From Pseudomonas sp. GM78 (GTDB lineage Bacteria > Pseudomonadota > Gammaproteobacteria > Pseudomonadales > Pseudomonadaceae): 64,000 nt of DNA. Positions 1-8,933 of this stretch are shown piece after piece (position 1 is the stretch's first letter; the number at the start of each line of letters is the position of its first letter). The translations under genes and the position numbers were made by a program. The stretch covers positions 1-64,000 of the forward strand of contig NZ_AKJF01000056.1 in NCBI RefSeq assembly GCF_000282475.1, given 5' to 3'. Below the pieces are notes generated by a model that was given only the letters and a program-made list of their open reading frames with translations, was not told the DNA's origin and ran no database searches.

Positions 1-960
1 AACTTCACCGGTACCGGTAATGCGCTGGCCAACACCCTCACCGGCGGGGTCGGTAACGACGTCCTCAACGGCGGTGCGGGTGCTGACCGGTTGGTGGGGG
101 GCGCCGGCAACGACACCTATATCGTCGATGCAGCCGCAGACGTATTGGTCGAGGTGACGGGTGGCGGTACGGATACCGTGCAGACCGCGCTGGCCAGCTA
201 CACGCTGGATGCCAACGTCGAGAACCTGACCTACACCGGCGTTGGCAACTTCGTGGGTGGCGGCAACCTGGTGAACAACGTCATCACCGCCGGGGCAGGC
301 AATGACACCCTCAATGGTGAAAACGGCGATGACATCCTCAGCGGCAACGGCGGTAACGACACGCTCAATGGTGACGCCGGTAACGACCAACTGCTGGGTG
401 GTATTGGTATCGATACCCTGAACGGCGGCACTGGCGATGACAGCCTCGACGGCGGTGACGGCAATGATGCATTGAACGGTGGTGCAGGCGACGACACGCT
501 GCTTGGCGGACTGGGAAGTGACAACCTGGATGGCGGTACCGGCAACGATCTGCTCCAGGGGGGCGATGGCGACGACACGCTGCTCGGTGGTGTCGGTAAC
601 GACACCTTGTTGGGTGGCATCGGCAATGACCTTCTTGATGGCGGTACTGGCAACGATACGGTCACTGGCGGCGCCGGCAACGACATCATGGATGCCGGCA
701 TCGGCAACGATATCTTCCTGTTCGCAGCAGGATTCGGTACCGATCAGATCATCAGCTTCGATGCCAACGCGGCGGGAGGCCAGGATCGGCTCGATGTCAC
801 CGCGTTCAACATCACGGCGGCGACCTTTGCCGGCAGCGTCACCATCACCGATGTCGGTGCGGATACCCTGGTCAGCATCGGAGGTGCTGACTCCATTCGC
901 CTGGTAGGTGTGAACGACGCAACAACCATCAATGCCACAGACTTCATCCTGGCCACTTGA
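1..960 (+). CDS. RTX-repeat exported protein, C-terminal part (5' end outside window)
   Basis: The frame is open from the first base, so this is the 3' end of a longer gene. It encodes a long run of glycine-aspartate nonapeptides of the GGxGNDxL type, roughly from codon 95 to codon 225, which in RTX proteins form a calcium-binding beta roll. The end resembles a type I secretion signal: an acidic-hydrophobic tail closing with DFILAT after a domain like the C-terminal domain of serralysins. Upstream of the beta roll are further degenerate repeats ([20 protein letters not shown]) of the kind found in large RTX adhesins and hydrolases. The catalytic or adhesive part lies outside the window, so the function cannot be told. 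No type I secretion genes are visible downstream. Confidence 0.85.
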   Translation, partial: NFTGTGNALANTLTGGVGNDVLNGGAGADRLVGGAGNDTYIVDAAADVLVEVTGGGTDTVQTALASYTLDANVENLTYTGVGNFVGGGNLVNNVITAGAGNDTLNGENGDDILSGNGGNDTLNGDAGNDQLLGGIGIDTLNGGTGDDSLDGGDGNDALNGGAGDDTLLGGLGSDNLDGGTGNDLLQGGDGDDTLLGGVGNDTLLGGIGNDLLDGGTGNDTVTGGAGNDIMDAGIGNDIFLFAAGFGTDQIISFDANAAGGQDRLDVTAFNITAATFAGSVTITDVGADTLVSIGGADSIRLVGVNDATTINATDFILAT

Positions 961-1000
961 GGTCCTGGTCAGTAGTGTCGCAGTAAGCGTAAACAGAGGA

Positions 1001-1031
1001 AGGGAGGGCAGTGGATGCCCTCCCTTTTTTT
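1001..1031 (+). terminator. Rho-independent terminator of the RTX gene
   Basis: A perfect 10-bp stem (AGGGAGGGCA with TGCCCTCCCT), a 5-nt loop and a run of seven T begin 40 bp after the RTX stop codon. Confidence 0.9.
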
Positions 1032-1044
1032 ATATTGCCAACCA

Positions 1045-1070
1045 CTGTGGGAGCGAGCCTGCTCGCGATG
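1045..1070. repeat. Solitary REP palindrome
   Basis: A single copy of the unit CTGTGGGAGCGAGCCTGCTC plus GCGAT, the same unit that occurs elsewhere in the window as inverted pairs. No mate is seen nearby. Confidence 0.8.
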
Positions 1071-1128
1071 AGCGTTAACCCGATCCACCTGCCGGAACAC
1101 AAGCGCCGTAAGGCACTTGCCATTGCCC

Positions 1129-1142
1129 TGACGTTAACGTCA
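1129..1142. promoter_or_regulatory. 14-bp perfect palindrome in the qhp regulator promoter
   Basis: TGACGTTAACGTCA is fully self-complementary. It ends about 22 bp before a TATAAA at 1165-1170 that could be the -10 of the regulator gene, so a protein bound here would overlap the -35 region. A related sequence (GTTAACGT, 2 nt, ACGTCAA) recurs at 8740-8756 upstream of qhpA. That both copies are sites for the same regulator is inference. Confidence 0.45.
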
Positions 1143-1203
1143 AGATGGCTCCACAGCGCCGACATATAAAATACGGCGCAGGGCGGACGACCCGGAGCGC
1201 TTG

Positions 1204-3108
1204 ATGACGCTAATAAAAACAAACTCCCCCAAATTGCACCGTGAAGCCCGGCTGGCCCGGGAAAAACTGCACCTGGAAGGCGAAGTCCCGGACGGCGTCC
1301 TGCGCGCGGAAATCGATGCCTCCTGGCGGCGCAGCCTCAGCCATGGTGTGCATTTCAATGCCAAGCATGAGCTGGCGCTGGAATCGAGTGCCAGCGTTGA
1401 CGTGTTGCTGGCGAGCAATCGCCTGCTGATCGATGCGGCGTTACCGGCGATCGATTACCTGGCCGAACGCCAGGGCAAGGAAGGGCTGATCATCCTCGCC
1501 AACTCCGACGCCACCATCCTTGCCGTCGAAGGTCGCGCCGACCGCCTCAAGGGCAGTGGCCTGCAAGACATCACCCTCGGCGCCTGCTGGAGCGAAGCCG
1601 CGCGCGGCACCAATGCCCTGGGCACGGCACTGATCGAAGCCCGGCCAACCCTGATCGATTGCGGCGAACATTACCTGGATCGCCTCAGTGATTTTTCCTG
1701 CACCTCGGTGCCGATCCGTTGCCCCCAGGGCGACATCCTCGGCGTCCTCGACCTGACCCGCGAAGGCCCGCTGGGCCGTGCCCACGACAGCACCGCGCTG
1801 CTGGCCATGGCCGTCAGCCAGATCGAGAGCCGGGTGTTCAACGCCAGCTACCCGGACGAAATCGTCCTGGCGTTCCACAGTCGCCGCCAGTACCTCGAAT
1901 CACCGTGGCAGGGCCTGCTGGCGGTGAGCCTGGGCGGGCAGATCCTCGCGGTCAGCGCCCAGGCCTGTCAGTTGTTGCATGCTGAGCGTGCGGCGCTGGT
2001 GGGTCGGCGCTGCGAAGAGTTTCTCGGCGTCGATGGCCTGCAATTGCTGGCACGCCTGCACCAGGGCGGCGTCGGCAGCCTGCAGACCGCCAAAGGCGAA
2101 TTTTTCTACAAGACCCTGCGCGCGCCGCAGCGAACCCTCAACGTCGGTACACCGCCACGCAGCCCGGCAAAAACCGCCAAGGCGCAACCGGACCTTGATT
2201 CCCTGGCCGGCAGCAACGCTCGGTATGCCCGTGCCCTGCGCATGGCCCGACAAGGCCTGGCCAATCAGTTGCCGGTGTTGCTGCTGGGTGAAACCGGCAC
2301 CGGTAAAGAAGTCATTGCCCGCGCCCTGCACATGGCCGGCAGCCGCTGCGACAAACCTTTCGTCGCGGTCAATTGCGCGGCGATCCCCGAAGGCCTGATC
2401 GAGTCGGAACTGTTCGGATACCGTGAGGGCGCGTTCACTGGTTCGCGCCGGGGCGGGATGGTCGGACGCCTGCAGCAAGCACATGGCGGCACCTTGTTTC
2501 TCGATGAAATCGGCGACATGCCGCTGGCCCTGCAAGCCCGCCTGCTGCGCGTGCTTCAGGATCGCAAGGTCGCGCCACTGGGCGCCGGCGAAGAGCAGGA
2601 CATCGACGTCGCGCTGATCTGCGCGACCCACCGCGACCTCAAGCGCCTGGTGCAGGACAAACACTTTCGCGAGGACCTGTTCTACCGGGTCAATGGCATC
2701 AGCGTGATGCTCCCGGCGCTGCGCGAGCGCGAGGATTTCAGTGCGCTGGTCGGCCGTCTGCTAACCCGGCTCGACGCACCGAACGTGGTCCTGCACGACG
2801 ACTTGAACCGCTTGCTCGAGGGCTATCATTGGCCGGGCAACATCCGGCAGCTGGAGATGGTCCTGCGCACCGCACTGGCCATGCGCGAAGCGGGGGAGAC
2901 CGTGCTCACCCTCGACCATTTGCCCGACAGCATGCTCGACGAGCTCAACGCCGGCGAACGGCCCCAGGCCGGCAGTATCCGGGAAAACGAACTGGAGATG
3001 ATCCGCCAGTCCCTGGACAGCCACCAGGGCAACGTCTCGGCTGCCGCCGACGCCCTGGGCATCAGCCGCGCGACCCTGTATCGCAAGCTCAAGCAGTTAC
3101 GCCCGTGA
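1204..3108 (+). CDS. Sigma-54-dependent activator of the AcoR type, likely regulator of the qhp genes
   Basis: A 634-residue enhancer-binding protein. The N-terminal third contains a GAF-like sensor region (around residues 80-200). An AAA+ domain follows at about 330-560, with Walker A GETGTGKE, Walker B-like FLDEIGDM and the sigma-54 contact loop at 409-414. The C-terminus has a Fis-type helix-turn-helix ([21 protein letters not shown]). The contact loop reads GAFTGS instead of the usual GAFTGA. I start at the ATG at 1204; a TTG lies directly before it. The stop overlaps the start of the ABC exporter (TGATG), so it is translated with the qhp maturation genes. A near-consensus -24/-12 promoter before the linked aldehyde dehydrogenase supports the role. 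The inducing ligand is unknown, probably an amine or its aldehyde product. Confidence 0.85.
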   Translation: MTLIKTNSPKLHREARLAREKLHLEGEVPDGVLRAEIDASWRRSLSHGVHFNAKHELALESSASVDVLLASNRLLIDAALPAIDYLAERQGKEGLIILANSDATILAVEGRADRLKGSGLQDITLGACWSEAARGTNALGTALIEARPTLIDCGEHYLDRLSDFSCTSVPIRCPQGDILGVLDLTREGPLGRAHDSTALLAMAVSQIESRVFNASYPDEIVLAFHSRRQYLESPWQGLLAVSLGGQILAVSAQACQLLHAERAALVGRRCEEFLGVDGLQLLARLHQGGVGSLQTAKGEFFYKTLRAPQRTLNVGTPPRSPAKTAKAQPDLDSLAGSNARYARALRMARQGLANQLPVLLLGETGTGKEVIARALHMAGSRCDKPFVAVNCAAIPEGLIESELFGYREGAFTGSRRGGMVGRLQQAHGGTLFLDEIGDMPLALQARLLRVLQDRKVAPLGAGEEQDIDVALICATHRDLKRLVQDKHFREDLFYRVNGISVMLPALREREDFSALVGRLLTRLDAPNVVLHDDLNRLLEGYHWPGNIRQLEMVLRTALAMREAGETVLTLDHLPDSMLDELNAGERPQAGSIRENELEMIRQSLDSHQGNVSAAADALGISRATLYRKLKQLRP

Positions 3109-4826
3109 TGCAACGCCTGATCGTGCGGCTGATCGACAGCCAGAATCCCGAGGCCCTGCAAGCCGCGTTGCGCTGGCTATACAGCTTCGTGCGCCCGCAC
3201 CGCCTGGCGATTGCCGGGCTGCTGGGCCTGTCGGTCTGCGCCTCGGCGCTGGTCCTGGTGCAGCCCTGGCTGACCAAGTTACTGATCGACGATGGCCTGC
3301 TGGCGCGCAACTTCCCGATGCTGGTACTGATCGCCGGGCTGATGATCGTCGCGGGATTGCTGGGCACGGCGTTGTCCGGGATCAATCGTTATCTGCACAC
3401 GCGCTTGTCCGGGCGCATGCTGTTTGCCTTGCGCGATGATCTGTATCGGCATTTGCAGACCCTGTCGCCGAGCTTCTACGGCCAGCGGCGCATCGGCGAC
3501 CTGATGTCGCGACTCGATGGCGACGTGGCGGAGATCCAGCGCTTTGCCGTGGATTCATTGTTCTCGGCGGTGTCCAGCGTGATCGGCCTGGTGGTTGCCG
3601 TGGCCATGCTGCTGACGCTGTCGTGGAAGCTGTCGCTGCTGGCGCTGGTGCTGATTCCCCTCGACGTGCTCTGGCTGCGCTGGATGCGGCGCAAGGTCGA
3701 GCGCGATGTGCGGCAGTTGCGTGAACGCTCGGCTGACATGTCGTCGTTCATGGTCGAGACGCTGCCGGTGATGAAGTTCATCCAGTCCGCCGGCCAGCAA
3801 CAGCGCGAGGCGCGCCGGTTGGAGAGCCTGGGCCAGGGCTACATGAGCCAGTTGCTGCGCCTGCAGGTCACCGAGTTTTTCACCCAGGCCGTGCCGGGCA
3901 CGCTGACGTCGCTGTCGCGCGCGTGTGCGTTCCTGATTGGCGGATATTGGGTGGTGCAGGGCACCTGGCAGTTGGGTGCGTTGATTGCGTTTTCCACTTA
4001 CCTGGGCATGGCCGTCGGGCCGGTTCAGAGTCTGCTTGGGCTGTATGTCGCGATTCAGCGCATGACCGTCAGCCTCGGACGGGTGATGGAGCTGCGCGGT
4101 GAAGAAGCGACCGTACAGACACCCGAAGCACCGAAAGCGATGCCGAGCTCTGGCGAGCTGCGTTTCGATGACGTGCACTTCAGCCATCCCGGTCGTCCGA
4201 CCACCCTGCGCGGGATCGAGGCGCGGATTCCCTACGGCTTGAAAGTCGCCCTGAGCGGCGGCTCCGGGGTCGGCAAATCGACCCTGATCGATCTGCTGCA
4301 ACGCCACCACGACCCGCAATCCGGGCGGGTGCTGCTGGGGGACGTGGATGTGCGTGAACTCGACCTGTTCGAGTTGCGTCGGCGCATTGCCGTGGTCAGC
4401 CAGGACATCGTGCTGTTTCGCGGCAGCCTGGCCGACAACCTGGCCTACGCCGTGCCGGACGCCAGCCGGGAAGCGATCGCCGAAGTTGCGCGACTGGCGC
4501 AACTCGACAGCCTGATCGCGACCTTGCCCGAGGGCCTCGACAGTCCGTTGGGGGAGCGCGGCCAGCAGTTGTCCGGCGGGCAGAAACAACGCATCGCCAT
4601 TGCCCGCGCCTTGTTGCAGGACCCATTGATTCTGGTGCTCGACGAAGCCACCTCGGCGGTGGATGAAACCACCGAGCGTGAAGTGATCGAAGCCATCGAC
4701 CGGCTGTTTGCGGGACGCACGCGCATCCTCATCAGCCATCGCCCCTCGACCCTGGCCGATGCCGATCTGCGCTTTGAATTGCTCGACGGTGTATTGATTT
4801 CGAAAACGGTGCTGCATGAAGCCTGA
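3108..4826 (+). CDS. qhpF: ABC transporter (fused membrane and ATPase domains), QhpF-like peptide exporter
   Basis: A 572-residue half transporter with an N-terminal six-helix ABC exporter domain (about residues 25-310) and a C-terminal ATPase with Walker A GGSGVGKST, signature LSGGQKQR and Walker B LILVLDEATSA. It has no N-terminal C39 peptidase domain, fitting the qhp system, in which a separate subtilisin-like protein (the next gene) cleaves the leader. In characterised qhp loci QhpF is the exporter that carries the modified gamma subunit to the periplasm. The start overlaps the regulator stop by one base and the end overlaps qhpE by 11 bp. The assignment rests on domain make-up plus location beside qhpE and qhpG; alone it would only be a lipid A/peptide-type exporter. 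Confidence 0.82.
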   Translation: MQRLIVRLIDSQNPEALQAALRWLYSFVRPHRLAIAGLLGLSVCASALVLVQPWLTKLLIDDGLLARNFPMLVLIAGLMIVAGLLGTALSGINRYLHTRLSGRMLFALRDDLYRHLQTLSPSFYGQRRIGDLMSRLDGDVAEIQRFAVDSLFSAVSSVIGLVVAVAMLLTLSWKLSLLALVLIPLDVLWLRWMRRKVERDVRQLRERSADMSSFMVETLPVMKFIQSAGQQQREARRLESLGQGYMSQLLRLQVTEFFTQAVPGTLTSLSRACAFLIGGYWVVQGTWQLGALIAFSTYLGMAVGPVQSLLGLYVAIQRMTVSLGRVMELRGEEATVQTPEAPKAMPSSGELRFDDVHFSHPGRPTTLRGIEARIPYGLKVALSGGSGVGKSTLIDLLQRHHDPQSGRVLLGDVDVRELDLFELRRRIAVVSQDIVLFRGSLADNLAYAVPDASREAIAEVARLAQLDSLIATLPEGLDSPLGERGQQLSGGQKQRIAIARALLQDPLILVLDEATSAVDETTEREVIEAIDRLFAGRTRILISHRPSTLADADLRFELLDGVLISKTVLHEA

Positions 4827-5493
4827 GTTGAGGATTGGTGTGGTGGACAGCGGCCATTCGACGGCGCAGCGGGTGCAAGTCGTCGCCGGCCGGCGTTTTT
4901 CCCTGGTGGAAGATGGCCTGGTTGAAAGCGACTTGCGTGATGATCCGCTGGGCCATGGCAGCGCGGTGATCGAAGCCATCGGCCGGCGTGCACCTTCGGC
5001 CCTGTTTTGCGTGGCACAAGTGTTCGATCGGCGCGGGGTGACCAGCGCCTTGCAGATCGCCACGGCCATCGACTGGCTGGTGGCGCAGGACGTACGCTTG
5101 ATCAATCTGAGCCTGGGTTTGCGTCAGGATCGCAGCTTGTTGCGCAGCGCCTGCGCGGCGGCGGTGGAGCGGGGCGTGCTGCTGTGCGCTTCCAGCCCGG
5201 CCCAGGGCGAAGGCGTGTTTCCGGCGAATTACCCACAGGTGCTGCGGGTGACCGGCGATGCACGCTGCGCCGAACTCGAATGGTCATGGCTCGACAGTGC
5301 CCAGGCGGATTTCGCCGCGTGCGTGCATGGCACTTATCCGGGGCAGTCCGGCGCCAGTCTCGGTTGCGCGGCTTTAAGCGGGCACATCGCGGCATTTCTG
5401 GAGGCACAGCCCGAGGCGAGCAACGAGCAGATCATCGAGTATTTGCAGAAAAACGCCCGGTATCGCGGCCCGGAACGGCGTTTGGGGCCATGA
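4816..5493 (+). CDS. qhpE: Subtilisin-like serine protease, QhpE-type leader peptidase
   Basis: A 225-residue S8-family protein without signal peptide, so cytoplasmic. The catalytic triad can be placed at Asp11 (VVDSG), His47 (LGHGS) and Ser181 (GASLG). It is much shorter than secreted subtilisins and consists of little more than the catalytic core. In the QHNDH system QhpE removes the 28-residue leader from the crosslinked gamma-subunit precursor before export. It overlaps qhpF by 11 bp and its TGA overlaps the ATG of qhpG, indicating coupled translation. Confidence 0.85.
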   Translation: MKPELRIGVVDSGHSTAQRVQVVAGRRFSLVEDGLVESDLRDDPLGHGSAVIEAIGRRAPSALFCVAQVFDRRGVTSALQIATAIDWLVAQDVRLINLSLGLRQDRSLLRSACAAAVERGVLLCASSPAQGEGVFPANYPQVLRVTGDARCAELEWSWLDSAQADFAACVHGTYPGQSGASLGCAALSGHIAAFLEAQPEASNEQIIEYLQKNARYRGPERRLGP

Positions 5494-6788
5494 CCGCGAT
5501 GGTAATCCTGGGCGCTGGGCCCGCGGGCGCGGCGGTAGCGCTGGGGCTGCGGCGCCTTGGTTATGCAGTCACGCTGATCAGCGAATGGCGCCGCTTTGCA
5601 GCCCTCGAAGGCGTTTCCCAACGGGTGCTTGAGGCGTTGCGTGGCGCCGGCCTGCATGAGGCGCTGGCGCAGGCGACGTTGCCCTCCCAGCGGCAAGTGA
5701 ACTGGAATGGCCAGCAGCACGCGCAGAACGTCGAGTTCCTGCTCGACCGTCCGACCTTCGATCGCGGCCTGCGTGAAGCGTTGCGCCTGGCGGGCGTTGA
5801 GCTGATCGAGGGCCGGGTGTTGTCGGTTCAGGCACTCGCGAGCGGTCATCGAATCGAGATGGACGGTGGCCAGGCATTGGTTGCGGACTTTCTGGTGGAA
5901 GCCCGTGGCCGCCAGGCACCCGCCCTCGGCAAAGGCTTGCGCGGGCCGGAGACCGTCAGCCTGCTCAATCGCTGGCAAGGGGCGCCGGGCAACACCGCCA
6001 GCGCCGTGGAAAGCCTCGAGGACGGCTGGGCCTGGATGGCGCGGCGGGCCGACGGCCAGTGTTATTGGCAATGGACGGTGGATGTGGCCAGCGCCGCTCT
6101 GCCGGGCAAGGCCCAACTGCTCGAGTACTGTCGACAGCGGCGCCAGGCATCGTCGTTCGCCCAGGCGTTTTTCGGTGCCGACCCCGAGGTGGATTTGCAG
6201 CTGCACGCCCGCAGCAGCACGGCGATTCTCAGCCCGCAGGTGTGCGGTGACAACTGGATTCGGGTCGGCGATGCGGCGATGGCGGTCGATCCGTTGTCGG
6301 GCAACGGCATCTTTCAATCCCTGTCCTCGGCGCTGCAGGCACCGGCGGTGATCAATACCTTGTTGCGCAAACCCGAGCGCGCGGCGCTGGCCCGACGGTT
6401 TCATCAGCAGCGGGTGGAGCAGCTGTTTCTGCGGTTTGCGCGCATTGGCCGGGATTTTTATGCCGATGAACAGCGTTGGCTTGATCAACCGTTCTGGCAG
6501 GCGCGGCGGCAATGGCCGGATGCCGAGGTGGCTCATGCCGAGGCGGATTTCACTGCGTTGAGGATCGAGCGGGCACCGGTGCTGCGTGACGGGTTTGTCG
6601 ATGAGGCGGAAGTGGTGATCACGGCGGATCAGCCGCTGGGGATCTGGCATGTGCAGGGGGTGGAGTTGGCGCCGTTGGTGCGGCGGTTGATGTGCCGTGA
6701 GCCGGCGGAGCAGGTGTTGGCGGGGCTGACGGTGGAGCAGGGGAGGATGGTCAGGAGTTGGTTGTTGGCTCAGGGGTTCAAGCCCTAA
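5490..6788 (+). CDS. qhpG: FAD-dependent monooxygenase, QhpG-type tryptophan hydroxylase
   Basis: A 432-residue flavoprotein. The N-terminal Rossmann motif GAGPAG lies at residues 8-13, and the second FAD motif (RVGDAAMAVDPLSGNGI) near residue 265 is typical of group A hydroxylases and halogenase-like enzymes. In the qhp pathway QhpG dihydroxylates the tryptophan of QhpC that becomes the quinone of cysteine tryptophylquinone. Position directly after qhpE with an ATGA overlap supports this over an unrelated hydroxylase. It is the last gene of the regulator-qhpF-qhpE-qhpG run and is followed by a REP pair. Confidence 0.83.
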   Translation: MTAMVILGAGPAGAAVALGLRRLGYAVTLISEWRRFAALEGVSQRVLEALRGAGLHEALAQATLPSQRQVNWNGQQHAQNVEFLLDRPTFDRGLREALRLAGVELIEGRVLSVQALASGHRIEMDGGQALVADFLVEARGRQAPALGKGLRGPETVSLLNRWQGAPGNTASAVESLEDGWAWMARRADGQCYWQWTVDVASAALPGKAQLLEYCRQRRQASSFAQAFFGADPEVDLQLHARSSTAILSPQVCGDNWIRVGDAAMAVDPLSGNGIFQSLSSALQAPAVINTLLRKPERAALARRFHQQRVEQLFLRFARIGRDFYADEQRWLDQPFWQARRQWPDAEVAHAEADFTALRIERAPVLRDGFVDEAEVVITADQPLGIWHVQGVELAPLVRRLMCREPAEQVLAGLTVEQGRMVRSWLLAQGFKP

Positions 6789-6813
6789 GATTTCTGGTTG
6801 TCCGGGCGGGCCC

Positions 6814-6910
6814 TATCGCGGGCAAGCCCGCTCCCACAGGGTTTTGTGGTGAAGCTGCAATCTACGACATCACACAAATCACTGTGGGAGCGGGCTTGCC
6901 CGCGATGGCG
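6814..6910. repeat. Inverted pair of REP palindromes
   Basis: Two REP units of the GCGGGCTTGCCCGC type face each other with a spacer of about 40 bp, between the convergent qhpG and aldehyde dehydrogenase genes. The structure may act as a bidirectional transcript end. Confidence 0.85.
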
Positions 6911-6929
6911 GTCTATTGGCCGCCGCAAA

Positions 6930-8420
6930 TTACAGCTTGATCAACACCGACTTCAACTCGGTGTAATGCTCGATCGCCGCATACCCCATCTCGCGCCCGA
7001 CCCCCGACATCTTGTAGCCACCGAAGGGCAACGCCGGGTCCAGGGCGCTGTGGCAGTTGACCCACACCGAGCCCGACTTGATCCGCGGGATCATCCGGTG
7101 CACTGCCGCCAGGTCATTGGACCAGATGCTCGCGCCCAGCCCGTAAGGGCTGTCATTGGCCATGCGCAGCGCATCGGCTTCGTCATCGAAGGGAATCGCC
7201 ACCAGCACCGGGCCGAAGATTTCTTCCTGCACCAACGAATGTTTTTGATCGACGTCGACGATCACCGTCGGCTTGACGAAAAAGCCCGGCCCGAACTGCT
7301 CGCCACCGCAGGCGATGGTCGCGCCGCTTTCGCGGCCCTTCTCGATGTAGCCGTAGACCCGCGCCTGCTGGCGCGCGGAAATCAGCGGGCCCATCTCGAC
7401 GCTCGGGTCCAGGCCGTTACCCAGTTTCATGGCGTTGGCGATATCGCTGATGTCCGCCACCACATTGTCGAAATGCTTGCGTTGCACATACAGGCGCGAG
7501 CCTGCACAGCAGACCTGGCCCTGGTTGAAGAAAATCGCGCTGGCGGCACCGGCGGCGGCGGTTTTCAGGTCGGCATCGGCCATGACGATGGTCGGCGATT
7601 TGCCGCCCAGTTCCAGGGTGACCCGGGTCATGGAGTCCATGGCGATCTTGCCGATCTGCTTGCCCACGGCGGTGGAGCCGGTGAAGGTCAGCTTGTCCAA
7701 CAGCGGGTTTTGAGTGAGCGCGGAGCCTGCGGTGATACCGGTACCGGTGACCACGTTGAACACGCCCTCGGGGTAACCGGCCTCAAGCACCAGCTCGGCG
7801 AGTTTCAATGCCGTGAGCGGGGTTTCGTCGGCGGGTTTGAGCACCACGGTACAACCGGTGGCCAAGGCCGGGCCGAGCTTCCAGCAGGCCAGCAGCAGCG
7901 GGAAGTTCCAGGCGACGATGGCACCGACCACGCCTACCGCTTCGCGGCGGATGAAACTGTGGAACTGGTCGTTGGGCATCAGCGGCGCCGAGACATCGAC
8001 CGTGGAGCCTTCGATCTTGGTCGCCCAACCGGCCATGTAGCGCAGGAAGTCGATGGACAGCTGCACGTCCATCACTTGCGCCACGGCGGCGCTTTTGCCG
8101 TTGTTCAGGCATTCCAGCTGCGCCAGCAGTTCGGCGTCGCGCTGCATCAGGTCGGCAAGTTTCCACAACAGGTTCTGCCGCTCACGGGGACGGGTGCGGG
8201 TCCAGGTCGAATCATCGAACGCCTGGCGGGCGGCCAGTACCGCGCGGTCGACATCTTCCGGTGTGGCCCGTGGCACCACGCACAGCACTTCGCCCGTGGC
8301 GGGGTTGTGCAGGGGCATGGTCTGGCCGTCGGCGGCCTCGACCCAGTCGCCACCGATGAGCATGCGCGGGGCGCGCTGGATAAATGCCGAAGTGGCGGGA
8401 AGCAGGTTGGGAAGCGACAT
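6930..8420 (-). CDS. NAD(P)-dependent aldehyde dehydrogenase
   Basis: A 496-residue ALDH superfamily enzyme. The general base Glu270 lies in LELGGKSP and the catalytic nucleophile Cys304 in NQGQVCCAGSR; the coenzyme-binding FTGS motif precedes them. It is divergent from qhpA across a 513-bp regulatory region and has its own near-consensus sigma-54 promoter. Amine dehydrogenase releases an aldehyde plus ammonia in the periplasm, so a cytoplasmic ALDH under the same activator would carry the aldehyde to a carboxylic acid. The substrate is inferred from context; sequence alone would say betaine/phenylacetaldehyde-type ALDH. Confidence 0.9.
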   Translation of the reverse strand: MSLPNLLPATSAFIQRAPRMLIGGDWVEAADGQTMPLHNPATGEVLCVVPRATPEDVDRAVLAARQAFDDSTWTRTRPRERQNLLWKLADLMQRDAELLAQLECLNNGKSAAVAQVMDVQLSIDFLRYMAGWATKIEGSTVDVSAPLMPNDQFHSFIRREAVGVVGAIVAWNFPLLLACWKLGPALATGCTVVLKPADETPLTALKLAELVLEAGYPEGVFNVVTGTGITAGSALTQNPLLDKLTFTGSTAVGKQIGKIAMDSMTRVTLELGGKSPTIVMADADLKTAAAGAASAIFFNQGQVCCAGSRLYVQRKHFDNVVADISDIANAMKLGNGLDPSVEMGPLISARQQARVYGYIEKGRESGATIACGGEQFGPGFFVKPTVIVDVDQKHSLVQEEIFGPVLVAIPFDDEADALRMANDSPYGLGASIWSNDLAAVHRMIPRIKSGSVWVNCHSALDPALPFGGYKMSGVGREMGYAAIEHYTELKSVLIKL

Positions 8421-8457
8421 GATGAAACCTCGTCTTGTTCGTGTGGCGAGGTCTTTC

Positions 8458-8472
8458 GCAATGGCTGTGCCA
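8458..8472 (-). promoter_or_regulatory. Sigma-54 (-24/-12) promoter of the aldehyde dehydrogenase gene
   Basis: On the minus strand the sequence reads TGGCACAGCCATTGC, matching TGGCAC-N5-TTGC with correct spacing between the GG and GC elements. It ends 37 bp before the ATG at 8420. Confidence 0.85.
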
Positions 8473-8548
8473 GAAGCGGTTTTTTGCGGCGAGGGCTTGA
8501 TTCGACGGGTTTGGCGGCCCTTTTCCTAATCGCAATGACATCGACAAA

Positions 8549-8565
8549 CGTCGCAATTTGCGACG
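8549..8565. promoter_or_regulatory. 17-bp palindrome, candidate activator site
   Basis: CGTCGCAATTTGCGACG is a perfect inverted repeat with a single central base. It lies about 77 bp upstream of the -24 element of the aldehyde dehydrogenase promoter, the usual distance for an enhancer-binding protein. A partly matching sequence occurs at 8694-8710 (TGTCTCAGGTTGCAACA, 11 of 17 positions) about 95 bp upstream of the qhpA promoter candidate. Confidence 0.6.
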
Positions 8566-8590
8566 GCGTGAGACATCCGCAACACCCCCT

Positions 8591-8683
8591 CTGTAGGAGC
8601 GAGGCTTGCCCGCGAAGAACGATAACGCGGTTCTACTGATAAACCGCGGTGACTGCTTCGCGGGCAAGCCTCGCTCCTACAGA
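8591..8683. repeat. Inverted pair of REP palindromes between divergent promoters
   Basis: Two REP units (CTGTAGGAGCGAGGCTTGCC type) in inverted orientation sit in the middle of the qhpA/aldehyde dehydrogenase intergenic region, between the two candidate activator sites. Confidence 0.85.
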
Positions 8684-8739
8684 GGTCTATGCTGTCTCAG
8701 GTTGCAACAGTTGTCGCGAAATTAAACGTGGAATGCCGT

Positions 8740-8756
8740 TAACGTTTACGTCAAAA
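8740..8756. promoter_or_regulatory. Sequence shared with the qhp regulator promoter
   Basis: GTTAACGT, two T and ACGTCAA resemble the palindrome at 1129-1142. It lies about 50 bp upstream of the qhpA -24 element candidate. A shared regulator site is possible but unproved. Confidence 0.35.
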
Positions 8757-8804
8757 CCCCGGTAATTACCCGCAACCCATTGATTCAACGAAATGTTCTT
8801 AAGC

Positions 8805-8820
8805 TGGCACGCTCCGTGTA
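8805..8820 (+). promoter_or_regulatory. Weak sigma-54 promoter candidate of the qhpADCB operon
   Basis: A perfect -24 element TGGCACG is followed after 4 nt by GTGTA where TTGCA is expected, so the -12 GC is GT. A TTGC at 8821 is 5 nt too far. The regulator and the clear promoter on the opposite side make this reading plausible. Confidence 0.45.
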
Positions 8821-8933
8821 TTGCTCATCGCAGACGTTTCTCCTGCCTCCGTCAGCGGCTTGCCGCCGGCGGCAGAAACCCAAAAAACGATAAGCCACAA
8901 AAATAAGAAAGCACCGTGCGAGGTTCGACGTTG

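Noticed and set aside
231-707. Minus-strand frame of 158 codons rich in Pro and Ser
   Set aside because: Mirror of the Gly-Asp repeats of the RTX gene.
1110-1127. AGGCAC and TTGC upstream of the activator gene as a sigma-54 promoter
   Set aside because: The GG and GC elements are one base too far apart and the -24 is imperfect; a sigma-70-type TATAAA fits better.
3555-5105. Minus-strand open frame of 516 codons
   Set aside because: Antisense to qhpF and qhpE, without recognisable motifs.
6798-8639. Plus-strand open frame of 613 codons
   Set aside because: Antisense to the aldehyde dehydrogenase and begins in REP sequence.
8805-8824. Reading TGGCAC with the TTGC at 8821 as a sigma-54 promoter
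   Set aside because: The spacing is 5 nt too long; only the shifted reading with a GT at -12 keeps the proper distance.
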